Shown one piece after another: positions 49,258-63,047 of a stretch of DNA of 64,000 nucleotides. The notes under the pieces are model-generated. The model worked only from the letters and a program-made list of their open reading frames with translations. It did not search any database and was not told the DNA's origin. The DNA lies in contig JAPJBO010000155.1 in the NCBI GenBank assembly GCA_030068145.1, forward strand, positions 124,001 to 188,000, in the 5' to 3' direction. Position 1 is the first letter of the stretch. Each line of letters begins with the position of its first letter. Made by a program: the position numbers and the translations under genes. The stretch comes from Diplonema papillatum. Taxonomy: Eukaryota; Euglenozoa; Diplonemea; Diplonemida; Diplonemidae.

Positions 49258-50370
49258 CTCAATAAAGAGAGAGAAAACACAACAAAACAAGTTAAAAAAA
49301 GGTGTGCAAAGTGAAGGAACTTATGGTCAAACGTACCCCGACGCGGACTCGGCGTCGTGGGGGGTGGGGCCTTTTTTGCCCGGGAACGAAACACGAACAC
49401 ACGCTGCCCGGCTGCTAATTTCTCAGCACCAAATCCAGCATTGACTTTTTCAAAGACCGCGGAGGTCAGCGGACTGGGAGCTACCGGAGAGGGGTGTGTG
49501 TGCGTTGGGTGGTAACCCGATACGTGTGTGTGCGACGATGTGTGTTTGCGTGGCAGCCGGATACGTGTGTGCGATGGCTGTTACACGAGCTTGGTCCTCG
49601 CATGGATGCTTGGTGCCGTGTGCACACGGGGATTCGTTTGCAACTGCAAAAGCCCTCGGAGGGCAAAAGACTGAACAAAAAAATGTGAATGTTGAATGCG
49701 GGTTCTTGCCCAGGGGCTTTTCGGGTTCTTCTGCTTCCGAGCTATATTTCTGTGCCCGCGTTTTCGTTCGTCTTCTCAACCTTGAAGTTGAAAGGTACAC
49801 ACCTGCCGGAAAGCATTGCTGGTGCCCGGGGCACCCCCTCGCGGTGAAGGGGCCGCAGGCATCCACGGGGGTACACCTCACGAGACCCCCACCCCCCAGC
49901 ACACCGGTTTCGCTGCCTTTGCCAGTCTCCCCCCCGTTCCTTTTCAGGTCCCTGCCAACCCCAGGAGGATGGCAACGCGCGGGTAGCGGCGGGGGGGGTT
50001 CTGATTTGTGTATTTATCTCGGACACTGGCCGACCGCGCGCGGTAGGTAGTGACCTTTGCGCTTGACCTGATACGCTCACCGTTGACGTTCAGGGCACCG
50101 GCCTTTCCTATCGCCTTCCATTCGCCCGTGTTGTGAAGCAAGCAAAATCCTGGACAACTGCACTCATCGCCGGCGATCCCCCCCCCCCCCCTTCCTACTC
50201 GCGAGGACAGCTCACTCATTCGCGTGCCCAGCTGGAGTAGGGACTGTTGTTTGGGCGCAGTGAATCTACCTGCTTCAGGAACTTTCTATGTATGCGGTAG
50301 GCTGCCAACTACTAATTCTGAGTACCGACAGCACGGAGTCAGGGCGACAGGGGGACTTCCTTAAAAAACA
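49258..50370. other. No certain gene; region left of the satellite
   Basis: TG-rich stretch at about 49488-49575 and long C/G runs at 49880-50000 and 50176-50190. Possible upstream exon for the frame at 49045-49257. Open frames on both strands are not supported by family resemblance. Confidence 0.35.
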
Positions 50371-53300
50371 TGATGCAACAAAGCCAGGCAATGCCGTTCG
50401 GTCGAGACCGACACTTCGGCTCAGTTGAATATTAGGTTCGAATGCAGGTTTCTCGTCAAAGCCATTCGGAAGAGGGAGACTGCTAACTTGTAATCATCGC
50501 AAGTCACGCATCCAGTGATGTGGCGCAAGAAATCCGAGCCTGATGCAACAAAGCCAGGATGTCGTTCAACAACGGCCGACACCTTTGCTCAGTTGAATAT
50601 TAGGTTCGAATGCAGGTTTCTCGTCAAAGCCATTCGGAAGAGGGAGACTGCTAACTTGTAATCATCGCAAGTCACGTATCCAGTGATATGGCGCTCAAGA
50701 AATCCGAGCCTGATGCAACAAAGCCAGGATGTCGTTCGACAAAGGCCGACACCTTTGCTCAGTTGAATATTAGGTTCGAATGCAGGTTTCTCGTCAAAGC
50801 CATTCGGAAGAGGGAGACTGCTAACTTGTAATCATCGCAAGTCACGCATCCAGTGATGTGGCGCACAAGAATTCCGAGCCTGATGCAACAAAGCCAGGAT
50901 GTCGTTCAACAACGGCCGACACCTTTGCTCAGTTGAATATTAGGTTCGAATGCAGGTTTCTCGTCAAAGCCATTCGGAAGAGGGAGACTGCTAACTTGTA
51001 ATCATCGCAAGTCACGCATCCAGTGATGTGGCGCTCAAGAAATCCGAGCCTCATGCAGCAAAGCCAGGATGTCGTTCGACAAAGGCCGACACCTTTGCTC
51101 AGTTGAATATTAGGTTCGAATGCAGGTTTCTCGTCAAAGCCATTCGGAAGAGGGAGACTGCTAACTTGTAATCATCGCAAGTCACGCATCCAGTGATGTG
51201 GCGCACAAGAATTCCGAGCCTGATGCAACAAAGCCAGGATGTCGTTCAACAACGGCCGACACCTTTGCTCAGTTGAATATTAGGTTCGAATGCAGGTTTC
51301 TCGTCAAAGCCATTCGGAAGAGGGAGACTGCTAACTTGTAATCATCGCAAGTCACGCATCCAGTGATGTGGCGCACAAGAATACCGAGCCTGATGCAACA
51401 AAGCCAGGATGTCGTTCAACAACGGCCGACACCTTTGCTCAGTTGAATATTAGGTTCGAATGCAGGTTTCTCGTCAAAGCCATTCGGAAGAGGGAGACTG
51501 CTAACTTGTAATCATCGCAAGTCACGCATCCAGTGATGTGGCGCACAAGAATACCGAGCCTGATGCAACAAAGCCAGGATGTCGTTCAACAACGGCCGAC
51601 ACCTTTGCTCAGTTGAATATTAGGTTCGAATGCAGGTTTCTCGTCAAAGCCATTCGGAAGAGGGAGACTGCTAACTTGTAATCATCGCAAGTCACGCATC
51701 CAGTGATGTGGCGCACAAGAATTCCGAGCCTGATGCAACAAAGCCAGGATGTCGTTCTACAACGGCCGACACCTTTGCTCAGTTGAATATTAGGTTCGAA
51801 TGCAGGTTTCTCGTCAAAGCCATTCGGAAGAGGGAGACTGCTAACTTGTAATCATCGCAAGTCACGCATCCAGTGATGTGGCGCTCAAGAAATCCGAGCC
51901 TCATGCAGCAAAGCCAGGATGTCGTTCGACAAAGGCCGACACCTTTGCTCAGTTGAATATTAGGTTCGAATGCAGGTTTCTCGTCAAAGCCATTCGGAAG
52001 AGGGAGACTGCTAACTTGTAATCATCGCAAGTCACGCATCCAGTGATGTGGCGCACAAGAATTCCGAGCCTGATGCAACAAAGCCAGGATGTCGTTCAAC
52101 AACGGCCGACACCTTTGCTCAGTTGAATATTAGGTTCGAATGCAGGTTTCTCGTCAAAGCCATTCGGAAGAGGGAGACTGCTAACTTGTAATCATCGCAA
52201 GTCACGCATCCAGTGATGTGGCGCTCAAGAAATCCGAGCCTCATGCAGCAAAGCCAGGATGTCGTTCGACAAAGGCCGACACCTTTGCTCAGTTGAATAT
52301 TAGGTTCGAATGCAGGTTTCTCGTCAAAGCCATTCGGAAGAGGGAGACTGCTAACTTGTAATCATCGCAAGTCACGCATCCAGTGATGTGGCGCTCAAGA
52401 AATCCGAGCCTCATGCAGCAAAGCCAGGATGTCGTTCGACAAAGGCCGACACTTTTGCTCAGTTGAATATTAGGTTCGAATGCAGGTTTCTCGTCAAAGC
52501 CATTCGGAAGAGGGAGACTGCTAACTTGTAATCATCGCAAGTCACGCATCCAGTGATGTGGCGCACAAGAATTCCGAGCCTGATGCAACAAAGCCAGGAT
52601 GTCGTTCAACAACGGCCGACACCTTTGCTCAGTTGAATATTAGGTTCGAATGCAGGTTTCTCGTCAAAGCCATTCGGAAGAGGGAGACTGCTAACTTGTA
52701 ATCATCGCAAGTCACGCATCCAGTGATGTGGCGCACAAGAATACCGAGCCTGATGCAACAAAGCCAGGATGTCGTTCAACAACGGCCGACACCTTTGCTC
52801 AGTTGAATATTAGGTTCGAATGCAGGTTTCTCGTCAAAGCCATTCGGAAGAGGGAGACTGCTAACTTGTAATCATCGCAAGTCACGCATCCAGTGATGTG
52901 GCGCACAAGAATACCGAGCCTGATGCAACAAAGCCAGGATGTCGTTCAACAACGGCCGACACCTTTGCTCAGTTGAATATTAGGTTCGAATGCAGGTTTC
53001 TCGTCAAAGCCATTCGGAAGAGGGAGACTGCTAACTTGTAATCATCGCAAGTCACGCATCCAGTGATGTGGCGCACAAGAAATCCGAGCCTGATGCAACA
53101 AAGCCAGGATGTCGTTCAACAACGGCCGACACCTTTGCTCAGTTGAATATTAGGTTCGAATGCAGGTTTCTCGTCAAAGCCATTCGGAAGAGGGAGACTG
53201 CTAACTTGTAATCATCGCAAGTCACGCATCCAGTGATGTGGCGCACAAGAAATCCGAGCCTGATGCAACAAAGCCAGGATGTCGTTCAACAACGGCCGAC

Positions 53301-56300
53301 ACCTTTGCTCAGTTGAATATTAGGTTCGAATGCAGGTTTCTCGTCAAAGCCATTCGGAAGAGGGAGACTGCTAACTTGTAATCATCGCAAGTCACGCATC
53401 CAGTGATGTGGCGCACAAGAATTCCGAGCCTGATGCAACAAAGCCAGGATGTCGTTCAACAACGGCCGACACCTTTGCTCAGTTGAATATTAGGTTCGAA
53501 TGCAGGTTTCTCGTCAAAGCCATTCGGAAGAGGGAGACTGCTAACTTGTAATCATCGCAAGTCACGCATCCAGTGATGTGGCGCACAAGAAATCCGAGCC
53601 TGATGCAACAAAGCCAGGATGTCGTTCAACAACGGCCGACACCTTTGCTCAGTTGAATATTAGGTTCGAATGCAGGTTTCTCGTCAAAGCCATTCGGAAG
53701 AGGGAGACTGCTAACTTGTAATCATCGCAAGTCACGCATCCAGTGATGTGGCGCACAAGAATTCCGAGCCTGATGCAACAAAGCCAGGATGTCGTTCAAC
53801 AACGGCCGACACCTTTGCTCAGTTGAATATTAGGTTCGAATGCAGGTTTCTCGTCAAAGCCATTCGGAAGAGGGAGACTGCTAACTTGTAATCATCGCAA
53901 GTCACGCATCCAGTGATGTGGCGCACAAGAATTCCGAGCCTGATGCAACAAAGCCAGGATGTCGTTCAACAACGGCCGACACCTTTGCTCAGTTGAATAT
54001 TAGGTTCGAATGCAGGTTTCTCGTCAAAGCCATTCGGAAGAGGGAGACTGCTAACTTGTAATCATCGCAAGTCACGCATCCAGTGATGTGGCGCACAAGA
54101 ATACCGAGCCTGATGCAACAAAGCCAGGATGTCGTTCAACAACGGCCGACACCTTTGCTCAGTTGAATATTAGGTTCGAATGCAGGTTTCTCGTCAAAGC
54201 CATTCGGAAGAGGGAGACTGCTAACTTGTAATCATCGCAAGTCACGCATCCAGTGATGTGGCGCACAAGAATACCGAGCCTGATGCAACAAAGCCAGGAT
54301 GTCGTTCAACAACGGCCGACACCTTTGCTCAGTTGAATATTAGGTTCGAATGCAGGTTTCTCGTCAAAGCCATTCGGAAGAGGGAGACTGCTAACTTGTA
54401 ATCATCGCAAGTCACGCATCCAGTGATGTGGCGCACAAGAATTCCGAGCCTGATGCAACAAAGCCAGGATGTCGTTCAACAACGGCCGACACCTTTGCTC
54501 AGTTGAATATTAGGTTCGAATGCAGGTTTCTCGTCAAAGCCATTCGGAAGAGGGAGACTGCTAACTTGTAATCATCGCAAGTCACGCATCCAGTGATGTG
54601 GCGCACAAGAATTCCGAGCCTGATGCAACAAAGCCAGGATGTCGTTCAACAACGGCCGACACCTTTGCTCAGTTGAATATTAGGTTCGAATGCAGGTTTC
54701 TCGTCAAAGCCATTCGGAAGAGGGAGACTGCTAACTTGTAATCATCGCAAGTCACGCATCCAGTGATGTGGCGCACAAGAAATCCGAGCCTGATGCAACA
54801 AAGCCAGGATGTCGTTCGACAACGGCCGACACCTTTGCTCAGTTGAATATTAGGTTCGAATGCAGGTTTCTCGTCAAAGCCATTCGGAAGAGGGAGACTG
54901 CTAACTTGTAATCATCGCAAGTCACGCATCCAGTGATGTGGCGCACAAGAATTCCGAGCCTGATGCAACAAAGCCAGGATGTCGTTCAACAACGGCCGAC
55001 ACCTTTGCTCAGTTGAATATTAGGTTCGAATGCAGGTTTCTCGTCAAAGCCATTCGGAAGAGGGAGACTGCTAACTTGTAATCATCGCAAGTCACGCATC
55101 CAGTGATGTGGCGCACAAGAATTCCGAGCCTGATGCAACAAAGCCAGGATGTCGTTCAACAACGGCCGACACCTTTGCTCAGTTGAATATTAGGTTCGAA
55201 TGCAGGTTTCTCGTCAAAGCCATTCGGAAGAGGGAGACTGCTAACTTGTAATCATCGCAAGTCACGCATCCAGTGATGTGGCGCACAAGAATTCCGAGCC
55301 TGATGCAACAAAGCCAGGATGTCGTTCAACAACGGCCGACACCTTTGCTCAGTTGAATATTAGGTTCGAATGCAGGTTTCTCGTCAAAGCCATTCGGAAG
55401 AGGGAGACTGCTAACTTGTAATCATCGCAAGTCACGCATCCAGTGATGTGGCGCACAAGAATTCCGAGCCTGATGCAACAAAGCCAGGATGTCGTTCAAC
55501 AACGGCCGACACCTTTGCTCAGTTGAATATTAGGTTCGAATGCAGGTTTCTCGTCAAAGCCATTCGGAAGAGGGAGACTGCTAACTTGTAATCATCGCAA
55601 GTCACGCATCCAGTGATGTGGCGCACAAGAATTCCGAGCCTGATGCAACAAAGCCAGGATGTCGTTCAACAACGGCCGACACCTTTGCTCAGTTGAATAT
55701 TAGGTTCGAATGCAGGTTTCTCGTCAAAGCCATTCGGAAGAGGGAGACTGCTAACTTGTAATCATCGCAAGTCACGCATCCAGTGATGTGGCGCACAAGA
55801 ATTCCGAGCCTGATGCAACAAAGCCAGGATGTCGTTCAACAACGGCCGACACCTTTGCTCAGTTGAATATTAGGTTCGAATGCAGGTTTCTCGTCAAAGC
55901 CATTCGGAAGAGGGAGACTGCTAACTTGTAATCATCGCAAGTCACGCATCCAGTGATGTGGCGCACAAGAAATCCGAGCCTGATGCAACAAAGCCAGGAT
56001 GTCGTTCAACAACGGCCGACACCTTTGCTCAGTTGAATATTAGGTTCGAATGCAGGTTTCTCGTCAAAGCCATTCGGAAGAGGGAGACTGCTAACTTGTA
56101 ATCATCGCAAGTCACGCATCCAGTGATGTGGCGCACAAGAATACCGAGCCTGATGCAACAAAGCCAGGATGTCGTTCAACAACGGCCGACACCTTTGCTC
56201 AGTTGAATATTAGGTTCGAATGCAGGTTTCTCGTCAAAGCCATTCGGAAGAGGGAGACTGCTAACTTGTAATCATCGCAAGTCACGCATCCAGTGATGTG

Positions 56301-59300
56301 GCGCACAAGAATTCCGAGCCTGATGCAACAAAGCCAGGATGTCGTTCAACAACGGCCGACACCTTTGCTCAGTTGAATATTAGGTTCGAATGCAGGTTTC
56401 TCGTCAAAGCCATTCGGAAGAGGGAGACTGCTAACTTGTAATCATCGCAAGTCACGCATCCAGTGATGTGGCGCACAAGAATTCCGAGCCTGATGCAACA
56501 AAGCCAGGATGTCGTTCAACAACGGCCGACACCTTTGCTCAGTTGAATATTAGGTTCGAATGCAGGTTTCTCGTCAAAGCCATTCGGAAGAGGGAGACTG
56601 CTAACTTGTAATCATCGCAAGTCACGCATCCAGTGATGTGGCGCACAAGAATACCGAGCCTGATGCAACAAAGCCAGGATGTCGTTCAACAACGGCCGAC
56701 ACCTTTGCTCAGTTGAATATTAGGTTCGAATGCAGGTTTCTCGTCAAAGCCATTCGGAAGAGGGAGACTGCTAACTTGTAATCATCGCAAGTCACGCATC
56801 CAGTGATGTGGCGCACAAGAATTCCGAGCCTGATGCAACAAAGCCAGGATGTCGTTCAACAACGGCCGACACCTTTGCTCAGTTGAATATTAGGTTCGAA
56901 TGCAGGTTTCTCGTCAAAGCCATTCGGAAGAGGGAGACTGCTAACTTGTAATCATCGCAAGTCACGCATCCAGTGATGTGGCGCACAAGAATTCCGAGCC
57001 TGATGCAACAAAGCCAGGATGTCGTTCAACAACGGCCGACACCTTTGCTCAGTTGAATATTAGGTTCGAATGCAGGTTTCTCGTCAAAGCCATTCGGAAG
57101 AGGGAGACTGCTAACTTGTAATCATCGCAAGTCACGCATCCAGTGATGTGGCGCACAAGAAATCCGAGCCTGATGCAACAAAGCCAGGATGTCGTTCGAC
57201 AAAGGCCGACACCTTTGCTCAGTTGAATATTAGGTTCGAATGCAGGTTTCTCGTCAAAGCCATTCGGAAGAGGGAGACTGCTAACTTGTAATCATCGCAA
57301 GTCACGCATCCAGTGATGTGGCGCACAAGAATACCGAGCCTGATGCAACAAAGCCAGGATGTCGTTCAACAACGGCCGACACCTTTGCTCAGTTGAATAT
57401 TAGGTTCGAATGCAGGTTTCTCGTCAAAGCCATTCGGAAGAGGGAGACTGCTAACTTGTAATCATCGCAAGTCACGCATCCAGTGATGTGGCGCACAAGA
57501 ATTCCGAGCCTGATGCAACAAAGCCAGGATGTCGTTCAACAACGGCCGACACCTTTGCTCAGTTGAATATTAGGTTCGAATGCAGGTTTCTCGTCAAAGC
57601 CATTCGGAAGAGGGAGACTGCTAACTTGTAATCATCGCAAGTCACGCATCCAGTGATGTGGCGCACAAGAATTCCGAGCCTGATGCAACAAAGCCAGGAT
57701 GTCGTTCAACAACGGCCGACACCTTTGCTCAGTTGAATATTAGGTTCGAATGCAGGTTTCTCGTCAAAGCCATTCGGAAGAGGGAGACTGCTAACTTGTA
57801 ATCATCGCAAGTCACGCATCCAGTGATGTGGCGCACAAGAATTCCGAGCCTGATGCAACAAAGCCAGGATGTCGTTCAACAACGGCCGACACCTTTGCTC
57901 AGTTGAATATTAGGTTCGAATGCAGGTTTCTCGTCAAAGCCATTCGGAAGAGGGAGACTGCTAACTTGTAATCATCGCAAGTCACGCATCCAGTGATGTG
58001 GCGCACAAGAATTCCGAGCCTGATGCAACAAAGCCAGGATGTCGTTCGACAAAGGCCGACACCTTTGCTCAGTTGAATATTAGGTTCGAATGCAGGTTTC
58101 TCGTCAAAGCCATTCGGAAGAGGGAGACTGCTAACTTGTAATCATCGCAAGTCACGCATCCAGTGATGTGGCGCACAAGAATTCCGAGCCTCGTGCAACA
58201 AAGCCAGGATGTCGTTCGACAAAGGCCGACACTTTTGCTCAGTTGAATATTAGGTTCGAATGCAGGTTTCTCGTCAAAGCCATTCGGAAGAGGGAGACTG
58301 CTAACTTGTAATCATCGCAAGTCACGCATCCAGTGATGTGGCGCTCAAGAAATCCGAGCCTCATGCAGCAAAGCCAGGATGTCGTTCGACAAAGGCCGAC
58401 ACCTTTGCTCAGTTGAATATTAGGTTCGAATGCAGGTTTCTCGTCAAAGCCATTCGGAAGAGGGAGACTGCTAACTTGTAATCATCGCAAGTCACGCATC
58501 CAGTGATGTGGCGCACAAGAATACCGAGCCTGATGCAACAAAGCCAGGATGTCGTTCAACAACGGCCGACACCTTTGCTCAGTTGAATATTAGGTTCGAA
58601 TGCAGGTTTCTCGTCAAAGCCATTCGGAAGAGGGAGACTGCTAACTTGTAATCATCGCAAGTCACGCATCCAGTGATGTGGCGCACAAGAATACCGAGCC
58701 TGATGCAACAAAGCCAGGATGTCGTTCAACAACGGCCGACACCTTTGCTCAGTTGAATATTAGGTTCGAATGCAGGTTTCTCGTCAAAGCCATTCGGAAG
58801 AGGGAGACTGCTAACTTGTAATCATCGCAAGTCACGCATCCAGTGATGTGGCGCACAAGAATTCCGAGCCTGATGCAACAAAGCCAGGATGTCGTTCAAC
58901 AACGGCCGACACCTTTGCTCAGTTGAATATTAGGTTCGAATGCAGGTTTCTCGTCAAAGCCATTCGGAAGAGGGAGACTGCTAACTTGTAATCATCGCAA
59001 GTCACGCATCCAGTGATGTGGCGCACAAGAATTCCGAGCCTGATGCAACAAAGCCAGGATGTCGTTCAACAACGGCCGACACCTTTGCTCAGTTGAATAT
59101 TAGGTTCGAATGCAGGTTTCTCGTCAAAGCCATTCGGAAGAGGGAGACTGCTAACTTGTAATCATCGCAAGTCACGCATCCAGTGATGTGGCGCACAAGA
59201 ATTCCGAGCCTGATGCAACAAAGCCAGGATGTCGTTCAACAACGGCCGACACCTTTGCTCAGTTGAATATTAGGTTCGAATGCAGGTTTCTCGTCAAAGC

Positions 59301-61043
59301 CATTCGGAAGAGGGAGACTGCTAACTTGTAATCATCGCAAGTCACGCATCCAGTGATGTGGCGCACAAGAATTCCGAGCCTGATGCAACAAAGCCAGGAT
59401 GTCGTTCAACAACGGCCGACACCTTTGCTCAGTTGAATATTAGGTTCGAATGCAGGTTTCTCGTCAAAGCCATTCGGAAGAGGGAGACTGCTAACTTGTA
59501 ATCATCGCAAGTCACGCATCCAGTGATGTGGCGCACAAGAATTCCGAGCCTGATGCAACAAAGCCAGGATGTCGTTCAACAACGGCCGACACCTTTGCTC
59601 AGTTGAATATTAGGTTCGAATGCAGGTTTCTCGTCAAAGCCATTCGGAAGAGGGAGACTGCTAACTTGTAATCATCGCAAGTCACGCATCCAGTGATGTG
59701 GCGCACAAGAATTCCGAGCCTGATGCAACAAAGCCAGGATGTCGTTCAACAACGGCCGACACCTTTGCTCAGTTGAATATTAGGTTCGAATGCAGGTTTC
59801 TCGTCAAAGCCATTCGGAAGAGGGAGACTGCTAACTTGTAATCATCGCAAGTCACGCATCCAGTGATGTGGCGCACAAGAATTCCGAGCCTGATGCAACA
59901 AAGCCAGGATGTCGTTCAACAACGGCCGACACCTTTGCTCAGTTGAATATTAGGTTCGAATGCAGGTTTCTCGTCAAAGCCATTCGGAAGAGGGAGACTG
60001 CTAACTTGTAATCATCGCAAGTCACGCATCCAGTGATGTGGCGCACAAGAATTCCGAGCCTGATGCAACAAAGCCAGGATGTCGTTCAACAACGGCCGAC
60101 ACCTTTGCTCAGTTGAATATTAGGTTCGAATGCAGGTTTCTCGTCAAAGCCATTCGGAAGAGGGAGACTGCTAACTTGTAATCATCGCAAGTCACGCATC
60201 CAGTGATGTGGCGCACAAGAATTCCGAGCCTGATGCAACAAAGCCAGGATGTCGTTCAACAACGGCCGACACCTTTGCTCAGTTGAATATTAGGTTCGAA
60301 TGCAGGTTTCTCGTCAAAGCCATTCGGAAGAGGGAGACTGCTAACTTGTAATCATCGCAAGTCACGCATCCAGTGATGTGGCGCACAAGAATACCGAGCC
60401 TGATGCAACAAAGCCAGGATGTCGTTCAACAACGGCCGACACCTTTGCTCAGTTGAATATTAGGTTCGAATGCAGGTTTCTCGTCAAAGCCATTCGGAAG
60501 AGGGAGACTGCTAACTTGTAATCATCGCAAGTCACGCATCCAGTGATGTGGCGCACAAGAATTCCGAGCCTGATGCAACAAAGCCAGGATGTCGTTCAAC
60601 AACGGCCGACACCTTTGCTCAGTTGAATATTAGGTTCGAATGCAGGTTTCTCGTCAAAGCCATTCGGAAGAGGGAGACTGCTAACTTGTAATCATCGCAA
60701 GTCACGCATCCAGTGATGTGGCGCACAAGAATACCGAGCCTGATGCAACAAAGCCAGGATGTCGTTCAACAACGGCCGACACCTTTGCTCAGTTGAATAT
60801 TAGGTTCGAATGCAGGTTTCTCGTCAAAGCCATTCGGAAGAGGGAGACTGCTAACTTGTAATCATCGCAAGTCACGCATCCAGTGATGTGGCGCACAAGA
60901 ATTCCGAGCCTGATGCAACAAAGCCAGGATGTCGTTCAACAACGGCCGACACCTTTGCTCAGTTGAATATTAGGTTCGAATGCAGGTTTCTCGTCAAAGC
61001 CATTCGGAAGAGGGAGACTGCTAACTTGTAATCATCGCAAGTC
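50371..61043. repeat. 170-bp satellite array, 62 full units plus 133 bp
   Basis: Each unit starts TGATGCAACAAAGCCAGGAT. Unit starts fall exactly on 50371 + 170n for every position checked, up to 60911, so no indels have accumulated. Unit 1 is diverged (GTCGAGACCGACACTTCGGC), and the last unit breaks off at 61043 with a degenerate GATGCGACAAAACTAGG echo. Two variant classes exist: the common form, and one with TCATGCAGCA, TTCGACAAAGG and GCGCTCAAGAAATCC at units starting 51051, 51901, 52241, 52411 and 58361. A three-way variable site (ATTCC, ATACC, AATCC) lies at the unit end. No open frame spans the unit. Unit length and homogeneity resemble centromeric satellites; no function is shown. Confidence 0.97.
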
Positions 61044-61371
61044 GTGAATTCACTGATGCGACAAAACTAGGATGCCTTGGGGGTCCGCCTTTGCTTCGCG
61101 AGTTCGTCCGCCTCAACTAGTGCTCCTTCACTGGAGTTTGGTTTTGGAAGAATCCTATTCGGATCGTCCAAGCTTTTGAAACGCGTGTTGCGGTTGCCAC
61201 AGTTTGCTCCAAATCGGGAAGTGACCCGAGGGAAGGGTACGTGTCGGCGTCTTCAGACGACACCCTAGCTTTTTAAATTCATCTATTCATCTAATGCAGC
61301 AGAACGAACTAGCCGCTTGCTCCACGAGTGACGACGGAAAGGACCTCATAACGTATCCAGCCCGTAAAAAA

Positions 61372-61419
61372 GTGCATGCCAGTCAATGTGGTTCATGTAC
61401 TTAAAAGAACTCAAGGCTC
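61372..61419 (+). repeat. Dispersed ~50-bp motif, copy D
   Basis: GTGCATGCCAGTCAATGTGG, then TTCATGTACTTAAAAGAACT and CAAGGCT. It lies about 330 bp beyond the satellite edge. Confidence 0.7.
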
Positions 61420-61859
61420 TCACTGGCCTGACGTGGTTCAACCTTCGTTGCGGGCCATCAAAGTCAAACTCTAGGTCACAGCTGGTGCACACGGCACGCA
61501 CAACATCCCGCAGAGATTCCATGTGCTAAGAAAAACGAGGGCTGAAACGCGTCAAGCTAGCGTGTAGAGAGGGGTAGGCATCGGGAATCGAGTCGTTGTA
61601 GGAAACCCCCCAAGAGGCAACACGTCCACGTCGTTCACGGGTTTAAAGGTGTATTGGAACTCGTAGCGGAAATGACACCCTCCCTTCCCCCGTGAAAACG
61701 GACAACAAACAGAACGAAGCAAGCCACCACCGTTTCGAGAGGGGTTGCAAGGAGGGGGGGTGGGCTGTGGAGAAACGCCGTCTTTGGATTCAAATCCAGT
61801 ATTGCGCTGAAAGCAGAACATAGCTGGTCATGGTCTTACACACAGTTGACCAGTGGACT
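61420..61859. other. No gene recognised
   Basis: Short frames only, including 61821-61552 (minus), without family resemblance. 61044-61371, before motif copy D, is likewise empty of recognisable genes. Confidence 0.4.
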
Positions 61860-62150
61860 GGAATACTCGACGTGGCTGATTTGACTCCGAATGGAAGGGA
61901 GAGAATATAGAGGTAAACGGGCAGATACAGTACAAACACAATCTGATTAGTTCTTCGCTTACAGCACCGTGTGTTGTTTTCTCACTCAGGACTTTGACCT
62001 GTTGTATTTGTATGTCTTGTCGTGTAGGGGTAGACCCGCATGACCTCACGTCCGTTCAACACGTGGTTCGGTAGCTGCAGCACTTGGGATCCCTTCGGTT
62101 CTTTGTCTAGCAGCTTTGTCTTTCTTCCAAGCTGGCGCTTATGTAAAACC
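61860..62150 (+). repeat. Dispersed repeat, module 1, long copy
   Basis: GAATACTCGACGTGGCTG, TTTGACTCCGAATGGAAGG, CAAACACAATCTGATTAG, GTGTGTTGTTTTCTCACTC, GTCGTGTAGGGGTAGACCC, CACGTCCGTTCAACACG, TTCCAAGCTGGCGCTTATG. It aligns along its length with 36115-36390 of the 2-kb unit. Confidence 0.85.
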
Positions 62151-62815
62151 CCCGAGGTTTTTTTTCACCTCGCCAGCATCGAGAGGTGCTGTCCGAAGTC
62201 ACCGCTCGTGAGTCTGCGTAGCGGCAGTTGCCAGAGGGGGAGAATGTTTCTTGGGTTTGAAGAGCGCGTGGTGCTTGCACCACTGAGGCCAGGTTACTTA
62301 ACCGCGGATTTAGTGGGATTGTCCAGGAAACGGTCGCGAGCGAAACCCGACCAGGTAACGACCATTTCACTGTCTTCTTTGTTCTTTTGTGACGCGAACA
62401 TCACGAGGTGCTGTCCGAAGACACCGCCGACGTGAGCACTGTTTAGCAGCGGTTGCCTGATACTCCCGCACCTATTCACGGGTTTGCAGAGGTAAAAGGA
62501 AGCCCGGGTTGGGAAAGGTGGTGGGTTTGGTGCGTAGTATTCTTCTTTTTTTGTTCTTTCTCGGTTCTGGTGGTGCTGCTCCTTCCTTCTCGTCCTGTGT
62601 TGGGTTACGACTTTTTTTGTTCCCCGAGAGCGAACAGTAGGGGACACAGTCCTGGCTGTGTTCCAGTTCGTAACGTTTAAGCCGGTCCATCCCCCGTTTG
62701 GTGCTTCGCTTCTTCTTCGATTGCTCGTTCAGGTTCATCGATAGACCGTGACAGACCGAAGAATACAGCTTCAGGCAATTCGATGCAGCTCTCGTGGATA
62801 GATTGGACCTAATAG
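62151..62815. other. No gene recognised; short duplicated phrase
   Basis: CGAGGTGCTGTCCGAAG-type phrases at about 62181 and 62403, each followed by ACACCGC or TCACCGC and a GCAGCGGTTG or GCGGCAGTTG. Otherwise unstructured. Confidence 0.4.
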
Positions 62816-62905
62816 ACCGTGGTGGACCGGATGCAATGCAATAAACAGCGGCATGCAGCTACCGTGGTGGGCCGGATGCACTGCAGTAAACAGCGGCATG
62901 CAGCT
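62816..62905. repeat. Two ~45-bp tandem repeats
   Basis: CCGTGGTGGACCGGATGCA and CCGTGGTGGGCCGGATGCA, each followed by AACAGCGGCATGCAGCTA. Confidence 0.85.
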
Positions 62906-63047
62906 ATGGACCGTGATTCACAAAGTGACAAACAGCAACAGGCAATTTTGATGCAGTTCCGAGAGAAAGGGACGGACCGGTTTAGTAACTTTTTTTGGAG
63001 ACAAGGTCCTTGCTCACCATCTCGCTTTTTCTTGTCTTCCTCTCAGG

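Noticed and set aside
50430..50450. Pol III B box (GGTTCGAATGC) or CENP-B-like site in the satellite unit
   Set aside because: The B-box match has a wrong base and no A box at suitable distance; the TTCG-containing stretch matches only the first half of a CENP-B box.
50371..61043. CRISPR array
   Set aside because: Units are 170 bp with no unique spacers; all of each unit is repeated, and the context is eukaryotic.
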